64,000 bases of DNA from JAHZFN01 sp965149945 (GCA_965149945.1 CBCTTQ010000007.1:1-64000); one strand, 5' to 3'. Numbered from the stretch's first letter, positions 7,998 to 17,172 are shown. Notes: generated by a model not told the origin, from the letters alone. Numbers and translations are program-made.

Positions 7998-8978
7998 TCA
8001 GGCATTTTTATATTTATCGGGAAAAATCACATCTCCATAAATAACAGTTTTTTCTTCACCTTCTGCCGTTTCGATGATCAAATACCCTTCTTCGTTCATA
8101 GATTTAGCAACACCCCGCGTTTCCTCTGTCACCGTCTTTACTTGCACACGCTGCCCAATGGTAATATTAGACCGCAGCCATTGCTCCCGAATCGGCAAAA
8201 ATCCCTTTTGGTATAACGTTTCATAAGCATCTTCCAAAGCATTTAACAACTCTGCCGCTACTTGATTTCTGGAGGGGCATTTTTTTTGGTGTTTTCTCGC
8301 CTCTAAATACAAAGAGGTCGCCGTATCGCTTAATTCTCCGGGGAATTCCTCATTTTTTACATTGATACCAATTCCTACGATTACATGGTTGATTTTATCC
8401 ATATCAGCATCCATTTCCGTCAGGATTCCGCAAACTTTTCTGCCGTCCAGGAAAATATCATTGGGCCATTTGATTCCCGGCTGAAAACCCAAAGTTGTCA
8501 AAGCATTAGCAATTCCCACCGCTGTGGCTAAGGTCAGTTGCGGCGCCACCGCCGGAGCCAACCGCGGCCGCAATAATACAGAAAACCAAATACCCTGACC
8601 GGCAGGACTGCTCCAAGGACGCCCCAAACGTCCTCTCCCGCTTCGTTGCTGATCCGCAAAAATCACAAATCCATTAGGTTCCCCGCGTTCACCGGCAGCT
8701 CGTCCTTCTGTAATGGTACTGTCCGTCACTGCAAAATACTCCTGTTTTCTGCCCAACCATTTTGTTCGCAGATAAGGTGCAATTTCTCCTCGATGCAAAC
8801 CGGAAACAATCAGTCGATAACCTTTTCTGGTCACCGCTTCGATTTGACAGCCTTCTTCCCGCAAAGCTTTGACATGTTTCCAAACTGCCGCGCGAGAGAT
8901 GCCTAAACGTCGACTCATTTCTTCACCAGACAAAAAACCCTCAGCTTCCGTTAACATCAAAAAAATTTTTTCGCGCAT
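7998..8978 (-). CDS. birA: Bifunctional biotin-[acetyl-CoA-carboxylase] ligase / biotin repressor
   Basis: Activates biotin with ATP and attaches it to carboxylase carrier domains. The N-terminal winged helix (about 1-60, GEEMSRRLGISRAAVWKHVK) lets it act as a biotin-responsive repressor as well. The ligase domain shows QQRSGRGRLGRPW (biotinyl-AMP loop) and KWPNDI, followed by a C-terminal SH3-like domain ending around TVIYGDV. At 326 residues it is the usual length of the repressor type. GGAGG precedes the ATG by seven bases. It is a single gene located upstream of the riboflavin promoter. Confidence 0.95.
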   Translation of the reverse strand: MREKIFLMLTEAEGFLSGEEMSRRLGISRAAVWKHVKALREEGCQIEAVTRKGYRLIVSGLHRGEIAPYLRTKWLGRKQEYFAVTDSTITEGRAAGERGEPNGFVIFADQQRSGRGRLGRPWSSPAGQGIWFSVLLRPRLAPAVAPQLTLATAVGIANALTTLGFQPGIKWPNDIFLDGRKVCGILTEMDADMDKINHVIVGIGINVKNEEFPGELSDTATSLYLEARKHQKKCPSRNQVAAELLNALEDAYETLYQKGFLPIREQWLRSNITIGQRVQVKTVTEETRGVAKSMNEEGYLIIETAEGEEKTVIYGDVIFPDKYKNA

Positions 8979-9111
8979 TTTTCTGCCTCCAATGGTTGCC
9001 TTGCCGAAATTGAAACCGGCGTCAAAAGTTTTTCTTCCTATTGATTATTATATCACAAATCCTCCTTTTTTCAAATCAGAAACAACCTAATTCCTTCAGA
9101 TCTTTCAACAA

Positions 9112-9154
9112 GAAAAACAGCGCCGCCGCAGTTATCCTTCCGCGGCAGCGCTGT
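9112..9154 (-). terminator. Terminator of the ferritin-like gene
   Basis: A GC-rich hairpin (ACAGCGC..GCCGC / GCGGC..GCGCTGT, 9118-9154), followed on the minus strand by a T run. It lies downstream of the minus-strand gene ending at 9213. Confidence 0.7.
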
Positions 9155-9212
9155 CGGGACAGTTTCGGAAACGTATCCACTTAGAATTTATTCCAAATTT
9201 TTTGCTTGAGTG

Positions 9213-9791
9213 CTATTCCTGCGCATCCCCGCAATGAAAAAAAGGGAATCCGTTGCCATTCCCACAGCTGTTTCCGCAGGTACAGGTGCAGGTGCAATTG
9301 CAATTTTGGTGAATCTGATTGGCTTTGCAGGCACATTCCTGGGCATATTGGTACAAGGCGGCAATTCTTTGCGCGTGGGTTCGTTCTTCGCCGATAATAG
9401 AACAAATAATCTCCCGATGACGCATATCGCAGAGATAATAGGCCAGATTTTCATAATTGCTGACCGCTTGCATTTCGTCACAGATAGCCGCTTTCATAGC
9501 ACGGCAAAAACCTCTGGGACGTTTGACACTGACATCACTGACGCAATAACACTCACAGGTCAAATCACGATAAATTTCTTGTAACAAACGATAGTGCTTT
9601 TTCTCATCGTTACGGATTTCTCTAAACATCTCTTTGTCTGATTCGCACTGACTCTTATCCATCATGTAACGATAAAATTTTGCCGCTTTCTTTTCTTCTT
9701 TCATGGCAGATTTGATCATTTCCAACACATCCACATTGGAATCGCATTCGCAATCGTAATAAAATGGACGGTTTTTTGAGCTTCTGGACAT
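9213..9791 (-). CDS. Ferritin-like/rubrerythrin-fold protein with Cys-rich tail
   Basis: A 192-residue protein starting at 9791, where AGGAGG precedes MSRSSKNRPFYYDCE; a longer frame upstream lacks a site. The central part (about 20-150) is a four-helix ferritin-like domain with two carboxylate/histidine helices ending EKKH (63-66) and EERTH (135-139), as in diiron rubrerythrins. The tail is unusual. The last 40 residues carry nine cysteines, including alternating NCNCTCTCTCG (163-173), and further Cys clusters sit near residue 14 and at 79-83 (CECYC). No rubredoxin Cys-x2-Cys pairs are present. A role in iron, peroxide or metal handling is inferred; the specific function is unknown. It is a monocistronic gene divergent from the DUF1846 gene. 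Confidence 0.75.
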   Translation of the reverse strand: MSRSSKNRPFYYDCECDSNVDVLEMIKSAMKEEKKAAKFYRYMMDKSQCESDKEMFREIRNDEKKHYRLLQEIYRDLTCECYCVSDVSVKRPRGFCRAMKAAICDEMQAVSNYENLAYYLCDMRHREIICSIIGEERTHAQRIAALYQYAQECACKANQIHQNCNCTCTCTCGNSCGNGNGFPFFHCGDAQE

Positions 9792-10014
9792 ATCGATAAC
9801 CTCCTGTTTCTCTCTCGGAGCATTCATTATATAGTATAATCTATTAGGAAGGGCTTCTTTTGGTGCTTGTCCAAAAAAAATCCGCGAATTTCCTTCGCTT
9901 TCTTGAATTGTCATTGGTTATTTGATATAATTTTTAATGTATAAATTAAATTTTTTCATATAGAATCATCACAATTTTTATTTTGTGAATTGGGGTTAGA
10001 GGAGTGACAAACAA

Positions 10015-11499
10015 ATGAAAACCGTTGGTTTTGATAACGACAAATACCTGCAAATGCAATCAGAACGTATCAAATATCGCATCAGTCAATTCGGCGGAAA
10101 ATTATACCTGGAATTCGGAGGAAAACTGTTTGACGACTACCACGCGTCTCGTGTTTTGCCCGGATTCAAACCGGACAGCAAAATCAATATGCTGTTACAA
10201 CTAAAAGATCAAGCGGAAATCATCATTGCCATCAATGCAAATGATATCGAAAAAAACAAAATCCGCGACGATTTGGGCATTACCTATGACCTGGATGTGT
10301 TGCGTTTGATTGACGCCTTTCGCGGTAAAGGGCTTTATGTAGGCAGCGTAGTCATGACCCAATACAAAGGACAACCCTCAGCGGAAGCTTTTCAAAAACG
10401 TTTGGAAGCATTGGGAATCAAAGTCTACCGCCACTATGAGATAGAAGGCTATCCTGCCAATATTCCCCTGATTGTCAGCGACGAAGGCTATGGTAAAAAC
10501 GACTATATCCAAACAGAACGTTCCCTGGTTGTAGTAACAGCCCCCGGTCCCGGCAGCGGTAAAATGGCTACCTGCCTTTCCCAACTGTTCCATGACCATA
10601 AACGAGGCATTAATGCCGGTTACGCTAAGTTTGAAACTTTTCCCATCTGGAATCTGCCCTTGCGTCATCCTGTCAATATCGCCTATGAAGCCGCAACAGC
10701 TGATTTAAATGACGTAAACATGATCGACCCCTTTCATCTGGAAGCCTACGGAGAAACCGCTATTAACTACAATCGAGATGTGGAAATCTTCCCCGTGCTC
10801 AACGCCATCTTTGAAAATATCTACGGAGCCTCTCCTTATAAAAGCCCTACGGATATGGGAGTCAACATGGCAGGGAACTGCATCATCAACGACGCGGTAG
10901 TTAAAGAAGCCGCCAACAATGAAATTATTCGTCGCTACTACAAAGCCACTGGTGAATACAAACAAGGACTTTGCGACAAAGAGGTTGTCTACAAAACAGA
11001 ATTGCTGATGAAGCAGGCCGGATTGACCATTGAAAACCGCCCCGTCGTCAAACCAGCGTTACAAAAAGCGGAAGAAACGGGAGAACCCGCCGCCGCTATG
11101 GAAATGAACGACGGTACCATCATCACCGGCAAAACCTCTGATTTATTCGGACCTTGCGCCGCTCTGTTGATCAATGCACTGAAGTACTGCGGCAAAATTC
11201 AAGATGAAATCCATCTGATTTCTCCCATCATCATCGAACCCATTCAAAATTTGAAACTAAATCATCTGGGCGCCAAAAATCCCAGACTCCACACCGACGA
11301 ATTGTTATTAGCATTGTCCATTTGCGCCGCTACCAATCCAACGGCGGCTCTAGCGCTTCAGCAATTATCCAAACTGGAAGGCTGCGAAGCACACTCTTCT
11401 GTGATGCTCTCCCATGTAGATGAAAAACTCTTCCGCCGGTTAGGCATTAATTTAACCTGTGAACCACAATATGAAACCAAAAACTTGTATCATAAATAA
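10015..11499 (+). CDS. DUF1846 domain-containing protein
   Basis: A 494-residue cytosolic protein of the DUF1846 family, recognised from its opening (GFDNDKYLQMQSERI), the GGKLYLEFGGKLFDDYHASR segment, the PGPGSGKMATCLSQL phosphate-binding-like loop near residue 180 and the PTDMGVNMAG stretch. Structures are known for the family, but no accepted biochemical role is known to me. A ligand-binding or P-loop-like function is only a guess. The length is typical. GAGGAG lies 10 bases before the ATG. It is one of the few plus-strand genes, flanked by its own terminator and read divergently from the ferritin-like gene. Confidence 0.88.
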   Translation: MKTVGFDNDKYLQMQSERIKYRISQFGGKLYLEFGGKLFDDYHASRVLPGFKPDSKINMLLQLKDQAEIIIAINANDIEKNKIRDDLGITYDLDVLRLIDAFRGKGLYVGSVVMTQYKGQPSAEAFQKRLEALGIKVYRHYEIEGYPANIPLIVSDEGYGKNDYIQTERSLVVVTAPGPGSGKMATCLSQLFHDHKRGINAGYAKFETFPIWNLPLRHPVNIAYEAATADLNDVNMIDPFHLEAYGETAINYNRDVEIFPVLNAIFENIYGASPYKSPTDMGVNMAGNCIINDAVVKEAANNEIIRRYYKATGEYKQGLCDKEVVYKTELLMKQAGLTIENRPVVKPALQKAEETGEPAAAMEMNDGTIITGKTSDLFGPCAALLINALKYCGKIQDEIHLISPIIIEPIQNLKLNHLGAKNPRLHTDELLLALSICAATNPTAALALQQLSKLEGCEAHSSVMLSHVDEKLFRRLGINLTCEPQYETKNLYHK

Positions 11500-11504
11500 A
11501 AGAA

Positions 11505-11537
11505 AGCAGACGGCACACCAAGGTGCTGTCTGCTTTT
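11505..11537 (+). terminator. Terminator of the DUF1846 gene
   Basis: The stem AGCAGACGGCAC/GTGCTGTCTGCT, with one wobble and a six-base loop, is followed by TTTTC, eight bases after the stop codon. Confidence 0.8.
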
Positions 11538-11642
11538 CAGAAAAACGCTAAAAACAATGAACGTTTACAAAATAAGTCTCCCCGGTTCCTTCAGAAACAA
11601 ATTTTAAAAATGAAAGTTTTTGAAAATTTTATAAAGGAACCA

Positions 11643-11671
11643 TTGACTTTCTTTCTCTTTTTCGGTATAAT
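11643..11671 (+). promoter_or_regulatory. Promoter of tRNA-Trp
   Basis: TTGACT (11643-11648), 17-base spacer, perfect TATAAT (11666-11671), ending 12 bases before the tRNA. Confidence 0.85.
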
Positions 11672-11683
11672 AGATATTGCTGT

Positions 11684-11759
11684 AGGGGTATGGCTCAATT
11701 GGTAGAGTAGTGGTCTCCAAAACCATTGGTTGTGGGTTCGAGTCCTACTGCCCCTGCCA
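11684..11759 (+). tRNA. tRNA-Trp (anticodon CCA)
   Basis: A complete cloverleaf: acceptor AGGGGTA pairing with TGCCCCT, D stem GCTC/GAGT, anticodon stem GTGGT/ACCAT with loop CTCCAAA (anticodon CCA), T arm GTGGG-TTCGAGT-CCTAC, discriminator G and an encoded CCA end. It has its own promoter and terminator. Confidence 0.97.
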
Positions 11760-11760
11760 A

Positions 11761-11790
11761 AGACCTGTTCTTTTGAACAGGTCTTTTTTT
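11761..11790 (+). terminator. Terminator of tRNA-Trp
   Basis: A 10-bp perfect stem AGACCTGTTC/GAACAGGTCT with a TTTT loop, followed by a long T run directly after the tRNA. Confidence 0.92.
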
Positions 11791-11840
11791 GTTTTTTTAC
11801 AGTTCTCGACCTTTTTATCAAAATGCAATAAAAGTGTACT

Positions 11841-11876
11841 AAAAAAGCGATAAGAAAACTTATCGCTTTTTCTTTT
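11841..11876. terminator. Terminator of recA
   Basis: AAAAAGCGATAAG/CTTATCGCTTTTT with a four-base loop, symmetric, 30 bases beyond the recA stop codon on the minus strand. Confidence 0.88.
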
Positions 11877-11906
11877 TTCAATTCTCCTTGTACAAAAGAA
11901 ACTCTC

Positions 11907-12929
11907 TTACGCTTCTTCTTCCGCGACACCAAATTCCAATCGATTGCTGTTAACAGAAAGCTGCAACACTTTATTTTCGATCTCTTTAGCAATATCGGGA
12001 TGTTCTTTCAGATATTTTTTAGCGTTTTCTCGACCTTGACCGATTTTTTCTCCATTATAGGAAAACCACGCTCCGCTCTTTTTAACAACATCCAAATTAA
12101 CCCCTAAATCCACTAAAGTACCCTCGCGGGAAATACCTTCTCCGAAAACAATATCAAATTCGGCAATTTTGAAAGGGGGCGCCACTTTGTTTTTCACAAT
12201 TTTCGCTTTGGTGCGATTACCCACACTATCGGTTCCGTGTTTCAAAGTTTCGGCTCGTCGGACATCAATGCGCACAGTCGCGTAATATTTCAAAGCACGA
12301 CCACCGGGGGTCACTTCCGGATTGCCGAACATAATGCCCACTTTTTCTCGCAGCTGATTGATGAAAACAATCGAACAGCGTGTTTTGCTGACAACGCCGG
12401 TTAATTTCCGCAACGCCTGGCTCATCAAACGAGCTTGCAAACCAACATGAGCATCTCCCATATCGCCTTCTAATTCTGCCCGAGGCACCAATGCGGCAAC
12501 AGAATCCACCACAACCAAATCCACCGCGCCACTACGCACTAAAGCTTCTGCAATTTCCAAAGCCTGTTCACCAGTATCCGGCTGAGAAACCAGCAGTTCA
12601 TCCAAATCTACTCCCAGATTCTTCGCGTACAAAGGATCTAAAGCATGTTCCGCGTCAATAAACGCCGCGGTTCCACCGGCCTTTTGAGCTTCCGCCGCAA
12701 TATGAAGCGCAACAGTAGTTTTCCCGGAAGATTCCGGTCCGTAAATTTCGATGATCCGTCCCCTCGGAATTCCGCCAACACCCAAAGCAATATCCAGCGG
12801 TAAACAACCGGTAGGAATTATCTCCACAGTTTGCGCTGCCTGTTGTCCCAAGCGCATAATGGATCCCTTGCCAAAGGATTTTTCTATCTGTTTGAGAGCA
12901 TTTTCCAACGCTTCATTTTTCTCCGACAT
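11907..12929 (-). CDS. recA: DNA recombination protein RecA
   Basis: A 340-residue ATP-dependent strand-exchange protein that also triggers LexA autocleavage in the SOS response. Walker A is GPESSGKTT (64-72). The Walker B region is LVVVDSVAALVP, and the L2 region follows INQLREKVGIMFGNPE. The C-terminus is short and acidic (EFGVAEEEA). Length is typical and no intein interrupts it. AGGAGG lies five bases before the ATG. The gene is alone between its own promoter, which carries a LexA-like box, and its terminator. Confidence 0.98.
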   Translation of the reverse strand: MSEKNEALENALKQIEKSFGKGSIMRLGQQAAQTVEIIPTGCLPLDIALGVGGIPRGRIIEIYGPESSGKTTVALHIAAEAQKAGGTAAFIDAEHALDPLYAKNLGVDLDELLVSQPDTGEQALEIAEALVRSGAVDLVVVDSVAALVPRAELEGDMGDAHVGLQARLMSQALRKLTGVVSKTRCSIVFINQLREKVGIMFGNPEVTPGGRALKYYATVRIDVRRAETLKHGTDSVGNRTKAKIVKNKVAPPFKIAEFDIVFGEGISREGTLVDLGVNLDVVKKSGAWFSYNGEKIGQGRENAKKYLKEHPDIAKEIENKVLQLSVNSNRLEFGVAEEEA

Positions 12930-12964
12930 AACTGCCTCCTATTCCTTTTCACTATCTATCAAAT

Positions 12965-13014
12965 CGAACATTTGTTTGTGTTCTTATTATATTCCTTTTC
13001 TTAGGGAATTGCAA
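12965..13014 (-). promoter_or_regulatory. recA promoter with LexA-like SOS box
   Basis: -35 TTGCAA (13009-13014), 17 bases, -10 TATAAT (12986-12991). Overlapping the start point is CGAACATTTGTTTG (12965-12978), one base away from a CGAAC-N4-GTTCG site of the kind LexA/DinR binds in Bacillota. SOS induction of recA is the expected outcome. Confidence 0.8.
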
Positions 13015-13048
13015 TAGTTTTTCATCATTTATCAAACAAATTTTCGTT

Positions 13049-13564
13049 CTATTTTTCTTCTTCCAAATATTCCAGCGCCAAATTCCAATATCCGGCAGCA
13101 TGCGTAATGTTGGAAGCCACTCGTTCATCATCCAGTGTTTTTTTGATCTGGCAAGGTACACCCATCACCAAAGAATTAGGCGGAATCACCTTTCCGGGAG
13201 GAACCAGCGCCCCTGCTCCGATAATGGAGCCGCTGCCAATCACCGCACCGTCTAAAATGATAGCGCCCATGCCGATTAGGCAATTATCCTCAATGACACA
13301 GCCATGTACGGTGGCGTTGTGCCCAATGGTCACAAAATTACCGACCCGTACCGGGTAATCATCATCCACATGAATCACAGTGCCTTCTTGAACGCTGACA
13401 CAATCACCGATGACTACTTCACTCAAATCACCGCGGATGGTAGCTTGGTGCCAAACACTGCTTTTTTGACCGATACGCACATTGCCGATAATATCTGCCG
13501 ACGGTGCCACATAGGAGATCGGGCTGATTTCTGGTTTCCATTTTTTAAAACTTACAATACTCAT
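13049..13564 (-). CDS. Gamma-class carbonic anhydrase-like protein
   Basis: A 171-residue left-handed beta-helix protein with repeating hexapeptides (IGNVRIGQKSSVWHQATIRG onward). The three metal-ligand histidines of gamma carbonic anhydrases are visible in TVIHVDDD and IGHNATVHGCVI. Its family (YrdA/PaaY-like) binds Zn or Fe as a trimer; activity on CO2 varies between members, so 'carbonic anhydrase-like' is safer. The start at 13564 (MSIVSFKKW) has GGAGG nine bases upstream; the ATG three codons earlier overlaps that site. It lies between recA and the prenyl synthase genes on the same strand. Confidence 0.9.
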   Translation of the reverse strand: MSIVSFKKWKPEISPISYVAPSADIIGNVRIGQKSSVWHQATIRGDLSEVVIGDCVSVQEGTVIHVDDDYPVRVGNFVTIGHNATVHGCVIEDNCLIGMGAIILDGAVIGSGSIIGAGALVPPGKVIPPNSLVMGVPCQIKKTLDDERVASNITHAAGYWNLALEYLEEEK

Positions 13565-13618
13565 TCTTTGCATCCTCCAAAATCTCTTTTTATTCGATTA
13601 CACATGCATCGTGATTCT

Positions 13619-14623
13619 CTAATAGTTCCGTTTGATTACCATATCCGCAACTTCCGTCAAAGCGCGACAATGCTTGCCCGGTTTCAAACGATTGACCTGC
13701 GCCAAGGCTTTTTCAATAAACGCATTCGCCACATCGCGGGCATATTCCATCCCACCGTCTTCTTTCACCAGTTCAATAATAGGCATCACCAGTTTTTTAT
13801 CCTCTCTACTGGATAAAATCATAGTTTTGAGTTCTTCCCGACGAGCGGAACGGCGCAAACAATCAATTACCGGCAGAGAAAGGTTTCCCTGTCTCAAATC
13901 ACTGCCTACCGGTTTTCCCAGCACGCTTTCTTCCGCCGTCATATCTAAAATATCATCCACTACCTGAAAAGCCATGCCCAAATAATAGCCGTACTGCCGC
14001 AGAGCCTCAATTTCCTCGTCAGAAGCGCCGCTCACACAGGCGCCTGTTTCACAACTGGTAGAAAACAGCAAGGCGGTTTTTCTCTCAATACGATAAAAAT
14101 AATCTGATTCTTCCTGATCAACCCGATAAAAATCGGCAATCTGCCGCAACTCGCCTCTGGTCATTTCCGTCACTGTTCGCTCAATAGCGGAAATAATACG
14201 GTCGTCTTGGTATTGGGAAACCAGTTCAAATGCTTTTCCCACCAAAAAATCCCCGATAAAAATAGCGGTTTTATTACCATGAATAGAGTTGACTGTCGGA
14301 ATCCCCCGTCGCTTACTGGCGCCGTCGATAATATCGTCATGGATCAAACTGCCCGTATGGAGCAGTTCCAAACCGGCCAATAACGACAACATCTCATTTA
14401 AATCATAATGATTGGCCTGAGCAGCCAAAATAGCAAATTTCGGGCGCATTCGTTTGCCTCCGGAACGTATCAAAGGCAGCACCGATTTGGCTACCATGGG
14501 TTCTTCCGAAGTAATACATTGAAGCAAATATGTTTCAAAAAATTGCATATCCGCCCGCAGTTCATTCACATAACGATTTTTTACCAATTGCTTCATTTCA
14601 TCTGTCCCAATTTTTAAAATCAA
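13619..14623 (-). CDS. Long-chain polyprenyl diphosphate synthase, catalytic subunit (HepT-like)
   Basis: A 334-residue all-helical trans-prenyltransferase condensing isopentenyl diphosphate onto an allylic primer, probably for menaquinone side chains. The first aspartate motif DDIID is at 96-100 (in LLHTGSLIHDDIIDGASKRRG), the second DDILD at 223-227, and GGKRMRP binds IPP. Small Gly and Ser residues four to five positions before the first motif favour a long product by the known size-control rule. The annotated start is TTG with AAGGG upstream; an ATG nine codons later (14596) is an alternative. It lies eight bases after the gene for a non-catalytic partner, as expected for a heterodimer. 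Confidence 0.9.
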   Translation of the reverse strand: MILKIGTDEMKQLVKNRYVNELRADMQFFETYLLQCITSEEPMVAKSVLPLIRSGGKRMRPKFAILAAQANHYDLNEMLSLLAGLELLHTGSLIHDDIIDGASKRRGIPTVNSIHGNKTAIFIGDFLVGKAFELVSQYQDDRIISAIERTVTEMTRGELRQIADFYRVDQEESDYFYRIERKTALLFSTSCETGACVSGASDEEIEALRQYGYYLGMAFQVVDDILDMTAEESVLGKPVGSDLRQGNLSLPVIDCLRRSARREELKTMILSSREDKKLVMPIIELVKEDGGMEYARDVANAFIEKALAQVNRLKPGKHCRALTEVADMVIKRNY

Positions 14624-14631
14624 ACCAACCC

Positions 14632-15435
14632 TTAAGCTAAATCCGAAAGTACCTTCCTCGGCATAGGTACTGATAAGCGATTTACCAGCTTGTTCAAAAC
14701 TTCACGGGCATCCCGCGCCAACGCCTCCGGCAAAGAGAGCAGATATTGCTCACAGTAATTGCAATAAGTATCGGCAATACCCGACTGTTCCTCGTGGTAT
14801 CCGTTCAGTAAAATCCCCTGAATCACACCGACATAAAACGAAAACGCTGTATAAACCTGGCTGGCTTCAGGATCCAGTTCACCCGCCTCCGAACCGATAA
14901 TTCCGGATAAAGCGGAAAGTTCCGCATATTCTTTTTGCAGGTTATCTACTTTTTCATCTACCGGTACATAACTGCGATCCGACCAGCTACTGCGTACCGC
15001 GCAGCCTTCATTCATCCGGCAAATCACATTTCCCATCCGTTCCAACCATTTGGTCTGATTCTCTTTGACCAAACCTTTAATGGCTGCGGCAAACAAAAAA
15101 TCTCCGATCAAAATAGGCATCCGATAACAACTCCCGTCACCTTTCTGGGGAGCATGATTATGTATAAACTGCGCCAAATAGGACATCTCGATCATGGAAG
15201 CCAAATTGACTTCCTTTTTGGTTGCCTTACCAATGACAGCGGCTGGCAATAATAGCAATGTCGGCAATAAAGCCGAATTCAGCCAGTTATCCGGCGCGAT
15301 TTGTTTTTGCTCCAACAAATCTTTATACAATAAATAGTCTTCGTTTAAACGATTTTTCACCTGCAAAAGTAATTCTGACAAATTATTTTTCAATACTCTA
15401 TCCCCGATCAATTTCGTATTTGCACCACAATTCAC
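14632..15435 (-). CDS. Prenyl synthase-like non-catalytic subunit (HepS-like)
   Basis: A 267-residue helical protein resembling the adjacent synthase without its chemistry. The segment LIGDFLFAAAIKGL (109-122) mirrors IGDFLVGKAFEL of the neighbour, but the site of the DDxxD motif reads IHNHAPQ, with no aspartate pair, and the second motif is absent. In Bacillus the small HepS subunit likewise lacks the motifs and is required for activity of HepT. I infer the same role here: setting chain length or activating the partner. Distant sequence leaves some doubt about the exact family. The GTG start at 15435 is weakly supported and a TTG further in is possible. It follows proS by 21 bases. Confidence 0.7.
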   Translation of the reverse strand: MNCGANTKLIGDRVLKNNLSELLLQVKNRLNEDYLLYKDLLEQKQIAPDNWLNSALLPTLLLLPAAVIGKATKKEVNLASMIEMSYLAQFIHNHAPQKGDGSCYRMPILIGDFLFAAAIKGLVKENQTKWLERMGNVICRMNEGCAVRSSWSDRSYVPVDEKVDNLQKEYAELSALSGIIGSEAGELDPEASQVYTAFSFYVGVIQGILLNGYHEEQSGIADTYCNYCEQYLLSLPEALARDAREVLNKLVNRLSVPMPRKVLSDLA

Positions 15436-15456
15436 ATCTTTTTCAACAATAACTTC

Positions 15457-17172
15457 TTAGTAGTTTCCCAATTGATGAGCAATATAAGATTCTACCCACG
15501 AAGCCGCTTCGTCCAAGGGCACTTCTACCACTTCTTTGGTTTTGCGAATGCGGATTTCCACCATTTTCTTTTCCAATGATTTGGCACCTACTGTAATTCG
15601 CACAGGATATCCAATTAAATCGGCGTCTTTAAATTTTACTCCGGGTCGTTCCTTGCGATCATCCAAAACCACTTCTATCCGATCATGACAAAGCTGACGA
15701 TAGATATCTTCCGCCACATTCATCAGTGTCTCATCTTTACTGTTGACCGGCACCACCACTACATGATACGGTGCCACTGCCATGGGCCAGATAATACCAT
15801 CTTCGTCGTTACATTGTTCAATGATCGCGGCCAGCGTCCGACCGACACCAATACCGTAACATCCCATCACCGCAGGGATTTCCTTACCGTTTTCATCGGT
15901 ATATACCGCGTGGAGAGCTTCGCTGTATTTTGTATGCAATTTAAAAATCTGCCCCACTTCAATCCCACGAGCCGTATGCAAGGTACCGCCGCAACAAGGA
16001 CAGCTTTCCCCCGCGGAAACTTCCCGCAGATCCGCCACATCATCAATAACAAAATCTCCCCGGCGATAGTTCACATTGAGAATATGATATCCTTCTTCAT
16101 TGGCGCCTACCACCGCGTTATACATCAGCGGAACTTCTTTATCCGCGACAATTTTCACCCCTTTGATTCCGATGGGACCAAGATATCCCACCTTGCCGCC
16201 GAATTGCTCCACTTCCGCATCTGTAGCCATCATTAATTCATTGCAGCCCATGTAGTGCTGTAATTTCACTTCATTGACTTTGCGGTCGCCGCGGATCAGC
16301 ACCACAATAACTTCCTTGTCTCCTTTATAATACATGGTTTTGATGATTTTGTGTACGGGCACACCCAAAAAAGCCGCCACATCTTCCACCGACTCACAGC
16401 CGGGAGTCGCAACTTTTTGCTGCTCCGCGAAAGCTTCTTCCGGAACATCATCGGGAATTTTACTTTCAAATTCCACTGTCGCCGCATGATTGCAAGAGTC
16501 ACAATATAAAATTTCACTTTCCCCGGAATCTGCCAGAGCCATAAATTCATGACTGCCGCTGCCACCGATGGCGCCGCTGTCCGCTTCTACGGGACGACAT
16601 TCCAATCCACAACGGTTAAAAACATTGGTATACGCCTTGTACATCACTTTATAGCTTTGTTCCAAACCGGCTTCATCCAAATCAAAAGAATAGAGATCTT
16701 TCATGATAAACTCCCGTCCCCGCATCAAACCAAACCGTGGGCGGCGTTCATCACGAAACTTCGTTTGAATTTGATATAAACGCAAAGGAAGTTGTTTGTA
16801 AGAACGAACATCGTTGCGGAAAGTTACGGTGATGACTTCTTCATGGGTGGGACCAAGGCAAAAATCGCGGTCGTGCCGGTCTTGCACTCGCCAAAGTTCT
16901 TTTCCGTAAACATCCCAACGCCCGGATTCTTTCCACCATTCCGCCGGTTGCAGAGCAGGCATCAATAATTCCTGACCACCCGCAGCATCCATTTCTTCCC
17001 GAATAATGGTTTCGATTTTTTTCAAAGAACGCCATGCCAACGGCAAATAAGTATAAATACCGGAAGCCACTTTCCGCATCATCCCTGCCCGCAACATCAA
17101 TTTGTGACTGATAATTTCCGCTTCCGCCGGAACTTCTCGCAAAGTAGGCGCGAATAAATTACTTGCTCTCAT
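15457..17172 (-). CDS. proS: Prolyl-tRNA synthetase
   Basis: A 571-residue class II aminoacyl-tRNA synthetase of the bacterial type. The catalytic core spans motif 2 (FRDERRPRFGLMRGREF) and motif 3 (GCYGIGVGRTLAAIIEQ). A YbaK-like editing insertion (about residues 225-380, with VAAFLGVPVHKIIKTMYY) clears mischarged Ala-tRNA. An anticodon-binding domain ends the protein. The start at 17172 (MRASNLFAPTLREVP) matches the family; the longer frame to 17208 adds 12 residues and covers the AGGAGG site. It follows ispG by 49 bases at the end of the rseP-ispG-proS block. Confidence 0.97.
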   Translation of the reverse strand: MRASNLFAPTLREVPAEAEIISHKLMLRAGMMRKVASGIYTYLPLAWRSLKKIETIIREEMDAAGGQELLMPALQPAEWWKESGRWDVYGKELWRVQDRHDRDFCLGPTHEEVITVTFRNDVRSYKQLPLRLYQIQTKFRDERRPRFGLMRGREFIMKDLYSFDLDEAGLEQSYKVMYKAYTNVFNRCGLECRPVEADSGAIGGSGSHEFMALADSGESEILYCDSCNHAATVEFESKIPDDVPEEAFAEQQKVATPGCESVEDVAAFLGVPVHKIIKTMYYKGDKEVIVVLIRGDRKVNEVKLQHYMGCNELMMATDAEVEQFGGKVGYLGPIGIKGVKIVADKEVPLMYNAVVGANEEGYHILNVNYRRGDFVIDDVADLREVSAGESCPCCGGTLHTARGIEVGQIFKLHTKYSEALHAVYTDENGKEIPAVMGCYGIGVGRTLAAIIEQCNDEDGIIWPMAVAPYHVVVVPVNSKDETLMNVAEDIYRQLCHDRIEVVLDDRKERPGVKFKDADLIGYPVRITVGAKSLEKKMVEIRIRKTKEVVEVPLDEAASWVESYIAHQLGNY

